This document shows, one piece after another, positions 51,001-57,575 of a stretch of DNA of 57,575 nucleotides. Source of the stretch: Brevundimonas sp. GTDB taxonomy: Bacteria; Pseudomonadota; Alphaproteobacteria; Caulobacterales; Caulobacteraceae. Where the stretch lies: positions 1-57,575 of the forward strand of contig QFQU01000023.1 in the NCBI GenBank assembly GCA_003248965.1. Direction: 5' to 3'. Both the position numbers and the translations under genes were made by a program. The notes under the pieces were generated by a model. The model saw nothing but the letters and a program-made list of their open reading frames with translations, was not told where the DNA came from and searched no databases. Every line of letters starts with the position of its first letter. Within the stretch, counting starts at the first letter, position 1.

Positions 51001-51189
51001 CTGACCACGGCCCTGGTCGCGATGCTCGGCTTCATCCCGATGGCGTTCGCCTTCGGGGCCGGCGCCGAGGTGCAGAAGCCGCTGGCGACGGTCGTCATCG
51101 GCGGCCTGCTGACCGCCACGGTGCTGACGCTTCTGGTGCTGCCAACTCTCGCCGCGCGTATTCTGGACAAGAGGGAGGAGCCGTCGTGA
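48022..51189 (+). CDS. czcA: CzcA-like heavy-metal RND efflux pump
   Basis: CzcA exports divalent cations (Co, Zn, Cd) using the proton gradient. The 1055-residue product has 12 membrane helices and two large periplasmic loops. It has the HME-RND signature DFGLIVDGAVVVIEN in the fourth helix (near residue 415), with the Asp, Glu and Asn of the DFG-x3-DGA-x4-EN type linked to Co/Zn/Cd pumps. The N-terminus (RLPIDAVPDITNRQVQVTT) is canonical. It overlaps the next gene by four bases. Confidence 0.95.
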   Translation: MLDRIISGAVRYRWLVVLAAIVLAGFGVRELVRLPIDAVPDITNRQVQVTTVAPALGPEEVERQVTFPMETALAGLPGLVETRSLSRHGFSQITAVFTDSTDIYFARNLVNERMQAARDDLPEGVQPSMGPVVTGLGEVFIFTVELTGQAARTGAVYITPEGERLTTDEEKATYLRTVQDWIIAPQLKTVEGVAGIDVQGGYVKEYAVHPDPARLAAYGVGLVQLVEALEHANRIAGAGYVNRAGEAYIVRADARIRSLEELAQTPILNRGGQVIRVSDVATVEIGRAPRLGSASSNGRETVVGTALMLQGENSRAVAHRVGERLKEIGASLPPGVVARPALDRTQLVEATIRTVEHNLALGALLVIAVLFFALGNVRAAIITALVIPLSFLFAAAAMNRFGISANLLSLGALDFGLIVDGAVVVIENTLRRLAMRRESVGRALSLPERLTVAVEAAREMARPAAFGQAIILLVYAPLLMFEGVEGKMFGPMAGTVMFALLGAFILSFTFVPAMAAIWVREPKGHDDETRLSRAAKARYEPLLRRVVERPRAVVAGAGLAVLVGLVAFLSLGREFVPTLDEGDVLVQALRVPSTSLEQSQAMQFQVERTLQAMPEVEQVVTRTGTAEVASDPMPPSISDTFVMLRPRSEWPNPSLPKAELVERMEEELGHLLGNNYEFTQPIQMRFNELIAGVRSDVAVSVYGDDFAAMQASADQVAAVLRRIPGAADVRVEQVSGQPSITAVVDRTIAAAQGVHASDAADALAIALGGRSAGHVLEGDRRFDVVVRLADELRNDPAVMVQLPVMPESAEPGALTVPLSAVARFDMTEGPNQISRENGKRRIVVQANVRGRDLGGFVAEARAAVGREVRPPVSGWFDWGGQFENLERASARLAMIVPLVFLTIGLLLFLALRSLKDAALVFAGVPLALVGGAVALLLRGMPFSISAAVGFIAVSGVATLNGLVLMQAIRQRYEQGAAPLAAAVEGAVSRLRAVLTTALVAMLGFIPMAFAFGAGAEVQKPLATVVIGGLLTATVLTLLVLPTLAARILDKREEPS

Positions 51190-51776
51190 CCACGAACGCC
51201 CAGCACGACCGGCAGCGACGCACCCTGCTGGTCGTCCTGATCCTCAACGGCCTGCTGTTCGCGGGGCTTGGCCTCGGCGGTCTTCTCGCGGACTCCAGCG
51301 CCTTGCTCGCCAATGCGCTCGATAACGCCTCCGACAGCGTCGTCTATCTGATCAGCTTCCTCGCCGTCGGCCGGGCCCTGACCTGGAAGCGGCGCGCGGC
51401 GACGACCTCGGGCGTCCTGCTGCTGATCTTCGCCGCCGGCGTCCTGGTCGACGCCGGCCGGCGGTGGTGGCTTGGGGCCGAGCCGATCGGCGGGACCATG
51501 ATCGTCCTGGCCATCGTCGCTGCGGTGGTGAACCTGATTTGTCTGCAGCTTCTGCGGCGGCTCGACGGCGACGATGTCAATCTTCGCGCCGCCGAGACGT
51601 TCAGTCTCAACGACTTCGCCTCCAATGGCGGGATCATCCTCGCGGGCGGACTGGTTCTATGGTTGGACCAGTCGTGGCCGGACCTGGTGGTCGGCGTCAT
51701 CGTCGCGGGGATCGCGGCCAAAGGCGGCCTGGAGATCCTGGAGGATGCCCGCAAGGCGCAGGAGGCCGCCGACTAG
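51186..51776 (+). CDS. Second short CDF-like cation transporter
   Basis: The 196-residue product is a distant paralogue of the CDF-like protein at 43860. It has D46-x3-D50 in the second membrane helix (ANALDNASDSVVYL) and D143-x3-N147 in the fifth (LNDFASN), and no C-terminal cytoplasmic domain. The GTG overlaps the czcA stop. The two paralogues bracket the czc genes at the start and end of one operon, which suggests complementary roles or a heterodimer (inference). Confidence 0.8.
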   Translation: MTTNAQHDRQRRTLLVVLILNGLLFAGLGLGGLLADSSALLANALDNASDSVVYLISFLAVGRALTWKRRAATTSGVLLLIFAAGVLVDAGRRWWLGAEPIGGTMIVLAIVAAVVNLICLQLLRRLDGDDVNLRAAETFSLNDFASNGGIILAGGLVLWLDQSWPDLVVGVIVAGIAAKGGLEILEDARKAQEAAD

Positions 51777-51824
51777 CGGTCGAGAGACGTATCAATTAGG
51801 CGAGGCGGCTTGCGGGCGTCGCCG

Positions 51825-52049
51825 TCAGCCCGTTCGCCGCCCGGTGGCGCTCTCAGGAGCCCGCTCGACCGCCACCCAGCGGCCGGCGCGTTTTTCGACT
51901 ACGAAGCGCGCCGACTCCTCCTCGAACGGCGGCACGTCTCCGTCCCGGAACCAGATCCAGGGGCGGGACCGGCTGCCGGGCCGCACGAAATAGGAGCGGC
52001 GGTCGCCGGCGGTCTGCCATTCGACGATGACGGTCTTGCGGTAGGGCAT
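51825..52049 (-). CDS. Small hypothetical protein
   Basis: The 74-residue product (PYRKTVIVEWQTAGDRRSYF, then FVVEKRAGRWVAVERAP) is basic and beta-rich and has no signal peptide. I do not recognise it. The reading frame is open to 52142, but the ATG at 52049 gives a compact, balanced protein; no ribosome-binding site is obvious. It is convergent with the czc operon and sits between it and parB. Confidence 0.5.
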   Translation of the reverse strand: MPYRKTVIVEWQTAGDRRSYFVRPGSRSRPWIWFRDGDVPPFEEESARFVVEKRAGRWVAVERAPESATGRRTG

Positions 52050-52384
52050 GGCGAGAACAAAAGCGGAACAGGCGGCGCGGTCAAGATGGACTCCGCCGGC
52101 CGGACGCCTCGTCCACAGGCGCACGCCGCCACGCCGCTGCAAGGCGCTAAGGGCTCCGCCCTCGCGCGGGCCAGGGTGAAGCGGCTCCGCCGCCGGACCG
52201 GCCGGTCTCCCCGGCCTTCCGCGCGGTCATGCTGTTCATGATCATCATCGTCATCGGCTTGTGCAGCCCGGGCGATCCCCCTCCGGCCGGTCCGCCCTGG
52301 CCCTTGCTACCCCGGTCTCGCCGACGGGCAGGGTTTCAGGCGCGCAGTTCGCGTGCCTGCAACCCATGCCCAAAGGAGGCAGCC
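52050..52384. other. Gene-free stretch before parB
   Basis: This 335-bp gap holds no convincing gene. It is very GC-rich and has short CATCAT-type runs around 52229-52260. An open frame continues into parB, but the strong AAGGAGG at 52373-52379 marks the parB start. A parB promoter should be here, but I cannot pick one with confidence. Confidence 0.5.
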
Positions 52385-54421
52385 ATGACTGCTCAATCCA
52401 TCGAAACCGCCGCGACCGAGGCGATCGCGCCGCAGCACGGCGCGGAACTGATCGTGCCGTTGAACCGGCTCAAGGCCTCGCCGAAGAATGCGAGGAAGAC
52501 CCCGCACAGCGCGGCGACCATCGAGGCCTTCGCGGCCTCCATCAGGGCCAAGGGGGTGTTGCAGCCGCCCGTGGTCGAGGTCGAGCGGGACGGGGAGGGC
52601 GCCCCGACCGGGAACTACCTCGTCACCATCGGCGAGGGACGCCGTCAGGGGCTGCGGCTGCTGACCAAGCGCAAGGCGATCAAGCGCACCCATCCGGTGC
52701 GCGTCATCGTGGACGCCGAGAACGACGCCCACGAGATCAGTCTGGATGAGAACATGACACGCGAGGCCATGCATCCCGCCGACCAGTTCGAGGCCTTCCA
52801 GCGGCTGGCCGTGGAGAAGGGCTACGGCCCCGAGGAGATCGGCGCCCGGTTCGGGGTCTCGGCCCACGTCGTGCGCCAGCGGCTGCGGCTGGGGTCGGCG
52901 GCGCCGGAGTTGATGGCGGCGTATCGGGCCGGGACGCTGGCGCTCGACCAGTTGACGGCCTTCTGCGTCAGCGAGGACCGGGAGCGGCAACGGCAGGTGC
53001 TGGAGCAGGTTGGCCCCCACACCCCGGCCTACGCCATCCGCCGCGCCATGACCGAGGCCAAGGTCCGGGTCGATGACCGCCGGGTCCGCTTCGTCGGCGT
53101 CGAGGCCTATGAGGCCGAAGGCGGGGCGGTGCTGCGCGATCTGTTCACCGAGGACGGCGGCGGCTGGCTGGAGGACGTGGTGCTGCTGGACCGGCTGGTC
53201 GGCGACAAGCTGGCGGGGCTGGCGGACGAGGCGCGCGAGCGCGAGGGCTGGAAATGGGCCGAGACGGGTCTGGAATATCCGGACCTCTCCGCGTTCGGGC
53301 GGGTCTATCCGGTGGCGGTCGAGCGGTCGGAGGCGGACTCCGCCGTCATCGCCGCCCTGTCGGAGGAATACGACCGACTGGTTTCGGAAACCGATGCGGC
53401 GGAGATGCTGCCGCCCGAGGTGGACGCCCGGCTGGAAGAGATCGACAAGGCCTTGCAGGTCTTCGGCCCGGACTTCGACTACACGCCCGAGGCCAGGGCG
53501 CGGGCTGGGGTCGTGGTGATGCTCGGCCACGACGGTCTGGCCCGCTTCGAGCGTGGGCTGGTCCGGGCCGAGGACGCGGTGGCGGTCGCCGAACCGCCGC
53601 CGCCGTTCGAGGACGAAGCAGCCGAGGACGTCGGGACCGGGGCCGCGTCGGAGGCGGACCGGAGCCGGATCGAGCCGGAGGAGGCGGGCGCGGCCCTGTC
53701 AGACCGGCTGATCATCGACCTGACGGCCCACAAAACCATGGGCCTGCGCGACGCGGTGCAGGCCGATGCGGGAGCGGCGCTGGCGACCGTGGTCCACGCC
53801 TTGGCCCTGCAGGTCTTCTATCCGACCTACGGCGTCTGGACGCCGCTGCAGCTTCGGATGACGGTCAGCGGACTGCAGCGGCTGGCGCCGGGGGTGGAGG
53901 ACGGTCCCGCCGGTCGGCGGGTGCGCGACCGCTGCGAGGCGTGGGGGGCGCGCCTGCCCGAGCGGGCAGAAGACCTCTGGGGCGTGGTGGCCGATCTGGC
54001 GCCCTCGGAGCAGCTTGACCTGATGGCCTGCTGCGCCGGGGTCGGCCTCTACGCCGTGCGTGACCCGCACGACCGGCGTCCCGGCGCCCTTGCGCAGGCG
54101 GAGACGCTGGCGGCGGCGGTCGGCCTCGACATGACCGGGACGTGGTCGGCGACGGCGGCCAGCTACTTCGCCCGTGTGTCCAAGGCGCGGGTGCTTGAGT
54201 CGGTGACGGAGGCCGTCAACGCGGAGGAAGCGGGCCGGATCGCCGGGTTCAAAAAGGCCGACATGGCCGAGGCGGCGGAGAGGCTGGTCGAGGGCAAGGG
54301 ATGGCTGCCAGTTGTCCTGCGGACGGCCGTAGCCGGGGTCTCGGAGGAAGGCGACGAGGGAGAGGCGGCCGAAGCCGTGACGCCGCCTGACGACGACGCC
54401 TACGCCTTCGCGGCGGAATAG
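52385..54421 (+). CDS. Large ParB/Spo0J-like DNA-binding protein of mobile elements
   Basis: The 678-residue product has a ParB/sulfiredoxin-type domain (residues about 22-120, IVPLNRLKASPKNARKTP and GEGRRQGL). A helix-turn-helix with GYGPEEIGARFGVSAHVVRQ (near residue 150) follows, then a long C-terminal region of unknown role. It is much larger than chromosomal ParB (about 300 residues). Such long ParB-like proteins are typical of integrative elements and plasmids and usually lack a ParA partner, as here. AAGGAGG precedes the ATG at 52385 by six bases. A strong terminator follows. Confidence 0.9.
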   Translation: MTAQSIETAATEAIAPQHGAELIVPLNRLKASPKNARKTPHSAATIEAFAASIRAKGVLQPPVVEVERDGEGAPTGNYLVTIGEGRRQGLRLLTKRKAIKRTHPVRVIVDAENDAHEISLDENMTREAMHPADQFEAFQRLAVEKGYGPEEIGARFGVSAHVVRQRLRLGSAAPELMAAYRAGTLALDQLTAFCVSEDRERQRQVLEQVGPHTPAYAIRRAMTEAKVRVDDRRVRFVGVEAYEAEGGAVLRDLFTEDGGGWLEDVVLLDRLVGDKLAGLADEAREREGWKWAETGLEYPDLSAFGRVYPVAVERSEADSAVIAALSEEYDRLVSETDAAEMLPPEVDARLEEIDKALQVFGPDFDYTPEARARAGVVVMLGHDGLARFERGLVRAEDAVAVAEPPPPFEDEAAEDVGTGAASEADRSRIEPEEAGAALSDRLIIDLTAHKTMGLRDAVQADAGAALATVVHALALQVFYPTYGVWTPLQLRMTVSGLQRLAPGVEDGPAGRRVRDRCEAWGARLPERAEDLWGVVADLAPSEQLDLMACCAGVGLYAVRDPHDRRPGALAQAETLAAAVGLDMTGTWSATAASYFARVSKARVLESVTEAVNAEEAGRIAGFKKADMAEAAERLVEGKGWLPVVLRTAVAGVSEEGDEGEAAEAVTPPDDDAYAFAAE

Positions 54422-54448
54422 CTGTCGCGCCAGATTGAGGAAAAACTC

Positions 54449-54480
54449 GCCGCGCGCCCTTTGGGGGCGCGCGGCTTTTT
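54449..54480 (+). terminator. Terminator after parB
   Basis: An 11-bp GC stem (54449-54459 with 54465-54475) with a five-base loop is followed by TTTTT, 27 bp after the parB stop. Confidence 0.9.
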
Positions 54481-55102
54481 CGTGCGTTCGCATGTCGGCA
54501 CGTGACTCACAGCGGCGGTCGACGCTGTCCGCTGCAGGCACAGCGGATGGGGATGTCATTCTCTACCGCTATTGGTGACATTTCCGCTGTGACTGTCGAA
54601 GGCCTGCTTAGTTCCTCTGGCGACTGGCCCTCGCGCCGGACCGGTTCGCCACGGAGCCGTCACCGCTCTGAACGGCGCCTGGCCTCTATCAGGCTGTCTG
54701 ATTGACGGGGTCCAGCGCCGGTGCTGGAAGGCTGGCCCGAGGACAGGTCGGGATGTCGCGGCTCCGTCAGTGGGGCGCCGTACCAGTCACCGTCCAGCCC
54801 GCAGGCCCGGCATCAATCCTCCAGGCTCCAGCGATCAAGATTGCGGAGTCCCAAGTAAGAACCAGAGCGCCAGGACCTGGGGATTGATCGGACCTTCGGC
54901 GTGTAGGCATTTGAGGTGTAGTCCAGGCGGCCCTGCCCACAGCCCGGACCGTCAGCATCCTGCAAGTGCTTTGACGCCAAAGACAATCTGCAGGGAAGCG
55001 ATCCGAGCACAACGATGAAAGAGCAGGAGAATCAGCTCGCCTTAAGAGTGCAAATCGCTGCAGTATCTTCCGTTCGACCTTTTCCTGATTCGCGACCGCA
55101 AA
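54481..55102. other. Gene-free stretch between parB and the PIN-like gene
   Basis: These 622 bp contain only short frames (up to about 80 codons) with no ribosome-binding site and no recognisable protein. The composition falls toward lower GC after about 54,550, as if another mobile segment begins here. I see no obvious inverted repeats or transposase remnant. Confidence 0.5.
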
Positions 55103-57169
55103 ATGTCCACCGCTCAAATCCGCCGGCAGCTGGCCACGTATTCTCTTGTCAGCCAACGGCTCGACGGCTCGGGCGATCCGATCGCCGCGCTAAAGCCCTT
55201 TTTTTCGCCGATCGCGGTCGATTGGGACGGTAGGCGTTTCGATCCCGCCACGTTTCGGGCAGCCCTGAAGGACCGGTATGGCCTGCGCGTTTCTAACGAT
55301 GTCACCGAAATCTTCATTCAGAAGCTCAACGCCCTGGGACTTCTGCGACGTGTTGATAATGCGAATTTCGAATGGGTGCGTGATCCTCGGTCTAACGAGA
55401 CACCAACGGTTGCGGAGGAACGTCTGAACAAGCTCCTGGCCGACGCCTCGAAGTTGTACCAAGACAAACACGACCTGTTCACCCGAGAATTTGACGAGGA
55501 GGCCTTCCTGGGCGGCCTCCAGTCTGTTCTCCTAAGCAGGAACATCCCCTTGAGCAAAGCCCTGACGGCGCTCAGTGAGAATGGCGGACGTACCTCCGAG
55601 GCAGACGTTCAGCCGACGCCAGATGATGCGGCCAGACAACAATACGATTATTTCGCAGCGGAATACATTCGCTGGTGCGCAGAGAACGACTCCGTGACCT
55701 TCGATTGGCTCTCAGAACTGAGCGCCAGCACGTTCGTGTCCGAGGCTCTGATCGGCATTCGAACGCCGGACGGAGCCAATCCTCATCGCACTGATCTGAC
55801 CATCTATCTCGACACGCCATTCGCAATGGAACTACTGGGATGTTCTGGCTTCAGCGCCAAGGAAGATGCCCGCTTCATCGTCGATACGCTCAGGGCGCTT
55901 CGCGTTCCGATCTGCATCCTGCAGCATTCCGTCGACGAGCTGCAGGGAAACCTAAAGGCGGTCCTGAAGGCTGACCCGTGGGACCGTCGTGGCCCAACCG
56001 CGGCCGCCATTATTCACCAGGAGGCTACCGAGCATTATCTGGAGGATGTTCGCGTCAATCCCCAGCACTATCTCGATCAGTTGAGCATCCAGATTGTCGA
56101 CCGGGGCAAACAGAAACATCACGTCTGCAAGGACAGCTACTCGGACACCAACAGCGCCAACTTCTACACCAAAATCTACAGCCTGCATGAGAACGATCTG
56201 GCCCGCCAGCGCGACGCCGATTCGGTGGAATGGATCATGTACCGGCGCAAGGGGCACGCAACCCGAGATATTCTTCGATCGAAGCACGTCCTACTGACAC
56301 GGAATAAGCATCTAGTACGGTATGCTCACGACTTCGCTGTGTCGGACTGCGGCTATCAGCGGGGCCAAGCTGGACCCGCGATTGGCGCTCGCGAGCTGGC
56401 AGGCGTACTTTGGCTGCTCGTCGGGCAGCAGGAGAGAACCCAACTGTCTCAACGGCAGCTTCTCCTGAGCTGCGATAGGGCGCGAGCATCGGCACCCGAC
56501 GTGGTCGCGGCGATGCTTGAGACAGTGCGAGCCGTCAACCCGAAGAACGCCGAACTGATCGCCGCCGCCATGCAGCGCCCACACTACCTTGCGATGGCAA
56601 TGGATGCCGTGGCAAATGACGGCGGTCGAATCTCGGAAGCGGCCATTGAGAGCACCCTCGAAGCCGTCAAGCTGGAACTCGTCGCTGAGGAACGGAAACG
56701 CGCTGCGGAGGCCATCGAGGAAGAGAAGCAGCGCTTCGAAAGTGAGGCGGTTCTTCAGCGCATCGTCAATCAATCCGTGTCGGCGGAGAGGGACGAACTC
56801 GTCGCCAAGCTTGACGAAGCGGCTGCTGCAAAGTCGACCGCCATCGAAGTCATTCGGGCGCGACTTAGCCGACGGTTCAGCTTCCTTCATCGGCTTTCGA
56901 TCATCGTTCTCAACACTGCCGTTGCTGTCGCTTTGATCTGCGCTGCGGTGTTCGGAACGGACATCGTCGACTGGCCTTGGCCGTGGAAGGCTGCGATCGG
57001 TGCTGCAGCAGCCGTACTTGGTCTCTATGGAACTGCCCAGTTTGTGCAGAAGCGGATTCATGCGTCGTTTCAACGTGCCGCCGAACGTCAATTCTGCGCC
57101 GAGATACGCACCTACTATCCGGACACAGACCTGTCTGGAGACCTTAGGCCGACAGTCTCTACCAAGTAA
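55103..57169 (+). CDS. Unknown membrane-anchored protein with PIN-like nuclease motifs
   Basis: The 688-residue product is not a family I recognise. Residues 1-90 may be a winged-helix-like domain. Residues 230-410 read like a PIN-type nuclease: D237 in IYLDTPFAMELL, E279 in SVDEL, D371/D373 in DADSVEW, and LLTRNKHLV at 397-405, where PIN proteins have T-x-N/D. Residues 520-590 are a charged coiled coil. Two membrane helices follow (about 598-618 and 629-646), then a short basic tail. Codons are less GC-rich than in the rest of the island, which suggests recent transfer. No strong ribosome-binding site precedes the ATG. Its place between parB and a recombinase fits a defence or toxin cargo gene, but this is inference. 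Confidence 0.75.
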   Translation: MSTAQIRRQLATYSLVSQRLDGSGDPIAALKPFFSPIAVDWDGRRFDPATFRAALKDRYGLRVSNDVTEIFIQKLNALGLLRRVDNANFEWVRDPRSNETPTVAEERLNKLLADASKLYQDKHDLFTREFDEEAFLGGLQSVLLSRNIPLSKALTALSENGGRTSEADVQPTPDDAARQQYDYFAAEYIRWCAENDSVTFDWLSELSASTFVSEALIGIRTPDGANPHRTDLTIYLDTPFAMELLGCSGFSAKEDARFIVDTLRALRVPICILQHSVDELQGNLKAVLKADPWDRRGPTAAAIIHQEATEHYLEDVRVNPQHYLDQLSIQIVDRGKQKHHVCKDSYSDTNSANFYTKIYSLHENDLARQRDADSVEWIMYRRKGHATRDILRSKHVLLTRNKHLVRYAHDFAVSDCGYQRGQAGPAIGARELAGVLWLLVGQQERTQLSQRQLLLSCDRARASAPDVVAAMLETVRAVNPKNAELIAAAMQRPHYLAMAMDAVANDGGRISEAAIESTLEAVKLELVAEERKRAAEAIEEEKQRFESEAVLQRIVNQSVSAERDELVAKLDEAAAAKSTAIEVIRARLSRRFSFLHRLSIIVLNTAVAVALICAAVFGTDIVDWPWPWKAAIGAAAAVLGLYGTAQFVQKRIHASFQRAAERQFCAEIRTYYPDTDLSGDLRPTVSTK

Positions 57170-57278
57170 CGTGGACGCGATTGAGAAAGTGCTTGGGCAC
57201 ATAGGCCTCTGCGCTCATTTTGGACTGTCCTAACCAGAATTAGACTTCCTGCAGAGGACACTCCGCTGAAGTCAGAAT

Positions 57279-57377
57279 GCGCATCCGGGTTGTTCGACCA
57301 GGCTGGATCGACGACTGACGAGTGTCCGTTTTCGGGCCGGAAGGAAACTTCCGATTCTGGCGCATCTAGGTTGTTTG
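57279..57377 (+). repeat. Imperfect 18-bp direct repeat before the second recombinase
   Basis: GCGCATCCGGGTTGTTCG (57279-57296) and GCGCATCTAGGTTGTTTG (57360-57377) differ at three positions. Between them is a small hairpin GGAAG-GAAA-CTTCC. They lie just upstream of the recombinase start and may be recombinase or regulator sites. Nothing else is seen in the 252-bp gap. Confidence 0.4.
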
Positions 57378-57421
57378 GAGCGTATCTTGAGGAGGGGGGG
57401 TGTTGACCGTGGGAGGTGGCC

Positions 57422-57575
57422 ATGAGCCAGCCCGATCTGTTTCGTTTACCCCGCATACCCTGGAACGCTGGTCGAATGACCGGTGCGAAGGCCCCACTCA
57501 AGCCAAAGCACATCTGGGCGATCCGTCAGCACCTGAAGTCCGTTGGATCGATACGGGATCTTGCGATGTTCAACA
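57422..57575 (+). CDS. Second tyrosine recombinase, N-terminal part (cut by window edge)
   Basis: The first 51 residues are visible. They include PWNAGRMTGAKAPLKPKHIW and AIRQHLKSVGSIRDLAMFN, the usual N-terminus of a short (about 200-residue) phage-type integrase family in which LKPK-x-IWAIR and RDLA-x-FN recur. The ATG at 57422 has GGAGG five bases upstream. The catalytic residues lie beyond the window, so integrity cannot be judged. It points the same way as the PIN-like gene. Confidence 0.75.
   Translation, partial: MSQPDLFRLPRIPWNAGRMTGAKAPLKPKHIWAIRQHLKSVGSIRDLAMFN

Larger units (their letters stand above)
33397..57575. mobile_element. Metal-resistance genomic island integrated at guaA (right end outside the window)
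   Basis: From guaA to the window edge the content changes to accessory genes: a P4-type integrase, an AlpA-like regulator, ars, pbr and czc metal operons, hipBA, a ParB-domain protein, a PIN-like protein and a second recombinase. No conjugation genes are visible, so it is an island or part of a larger integrative element. The last 3 kb are less GC-rich than the rest, which suggests a nested later insertion. Confidence 0.75.

Noticed and set aside
52229..52384. N-terminal extension of the ParB-like protein
   Set aside because: The extension is Pro/Arg-rich and non-conserved in appearance, and the AAGGAGG just before 52,385 fixes the start.

Overview
The window is high-GC alphaproteobacterial chromosome, most likely Caulobacteraceae and probably Brevundimonas. 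The best evidence is a sciP gene (the small CtrA inhibitor, DUF1153) beside the hook genes fliK-flgD-flgE, plus sigma-54-like promoters on the flagellar operons and a CtrA-box-like site upstream of sciP. Genus is inferred from gene content only. The window has two parts: a core segment (1 to about 33,396) and an accessory metal-resistance island (about 33,397 to the right edge).

Core segment. Positions 1-4.7 kb hold two unknown small genes, two coupled PaaI-type thioesterases, an MBL-fold ligase-associated exonuclease and a CBS-like/kinase/receiver hybrid histidine kinase. Next is the queuosine operon queC-queE-queD (4.9-6.6 kb), whose QueD appears to lack its catalytic Cys. A hydrolase, a lipoprotein and a TesB-like thioesterase follow, then HxlR-type and YafY/WYL-type regulators with clear palindromes near them, a VOC protein and mnmA. 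At 11.9-20.1 kb lies the flagellar region: sciP, flgE, flgD and fliK on minus and flgK-flgL on plus, with two divergent sigma-54 promoters at 16.7-16.9 kb and several TTGCCSGG copies that could be FlbD/ftr sites. An MlaE-MlaF-MlaD-lipoprotein lipid ABC transporter (20.3-23.9 kb) is followed by a 3-oxoacid CoA-transferase pair, a cyclophilin, rlmE and a double-DUF2061 protein. The last core operon is guaB, a MAPEG protein, an RsmB-like methyltransferase, an MTAN-like nucleosidase and guaA.

Accessory island. A P4-type integrase starts 290 bp after an intact guaA, whose 3' end is a known integration hot spot. After it come an AlpA-like regulator, an arsenic operon (arsR-arsC-acr3-arsN2-arsH), a hipBA pair with four copies of a 16-bp operator, a lead-type module (lspA/pbrC, MAPEG-like, pbrR, pbrT), a divergent operon (short CDF-like protein, methyltransferase, CzcI-like protein, czcCBA, second short CDF-like protein) and a large ParB-domain protein. 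The divergent lead and czc operons each have a MerR-type promoter with a 19-bp spacer and the same palindrome, so one PbrR-type regulator may control both.

The right end (54.5-57.4 kb) is visibly less GC-rich. It carries a 688-residue protein of unknown function with PIN-nuclease-like motifs, a coiled coil and two C-terminal membrane helices, then the start of a second tyrosine recombinase cut by the window edge. This protein, the hipBA operator array and the paired MerR promoters are the most interesting items. I saw no rRNA, tRNA or CRISPR array. The right border of the island lies outside the window.
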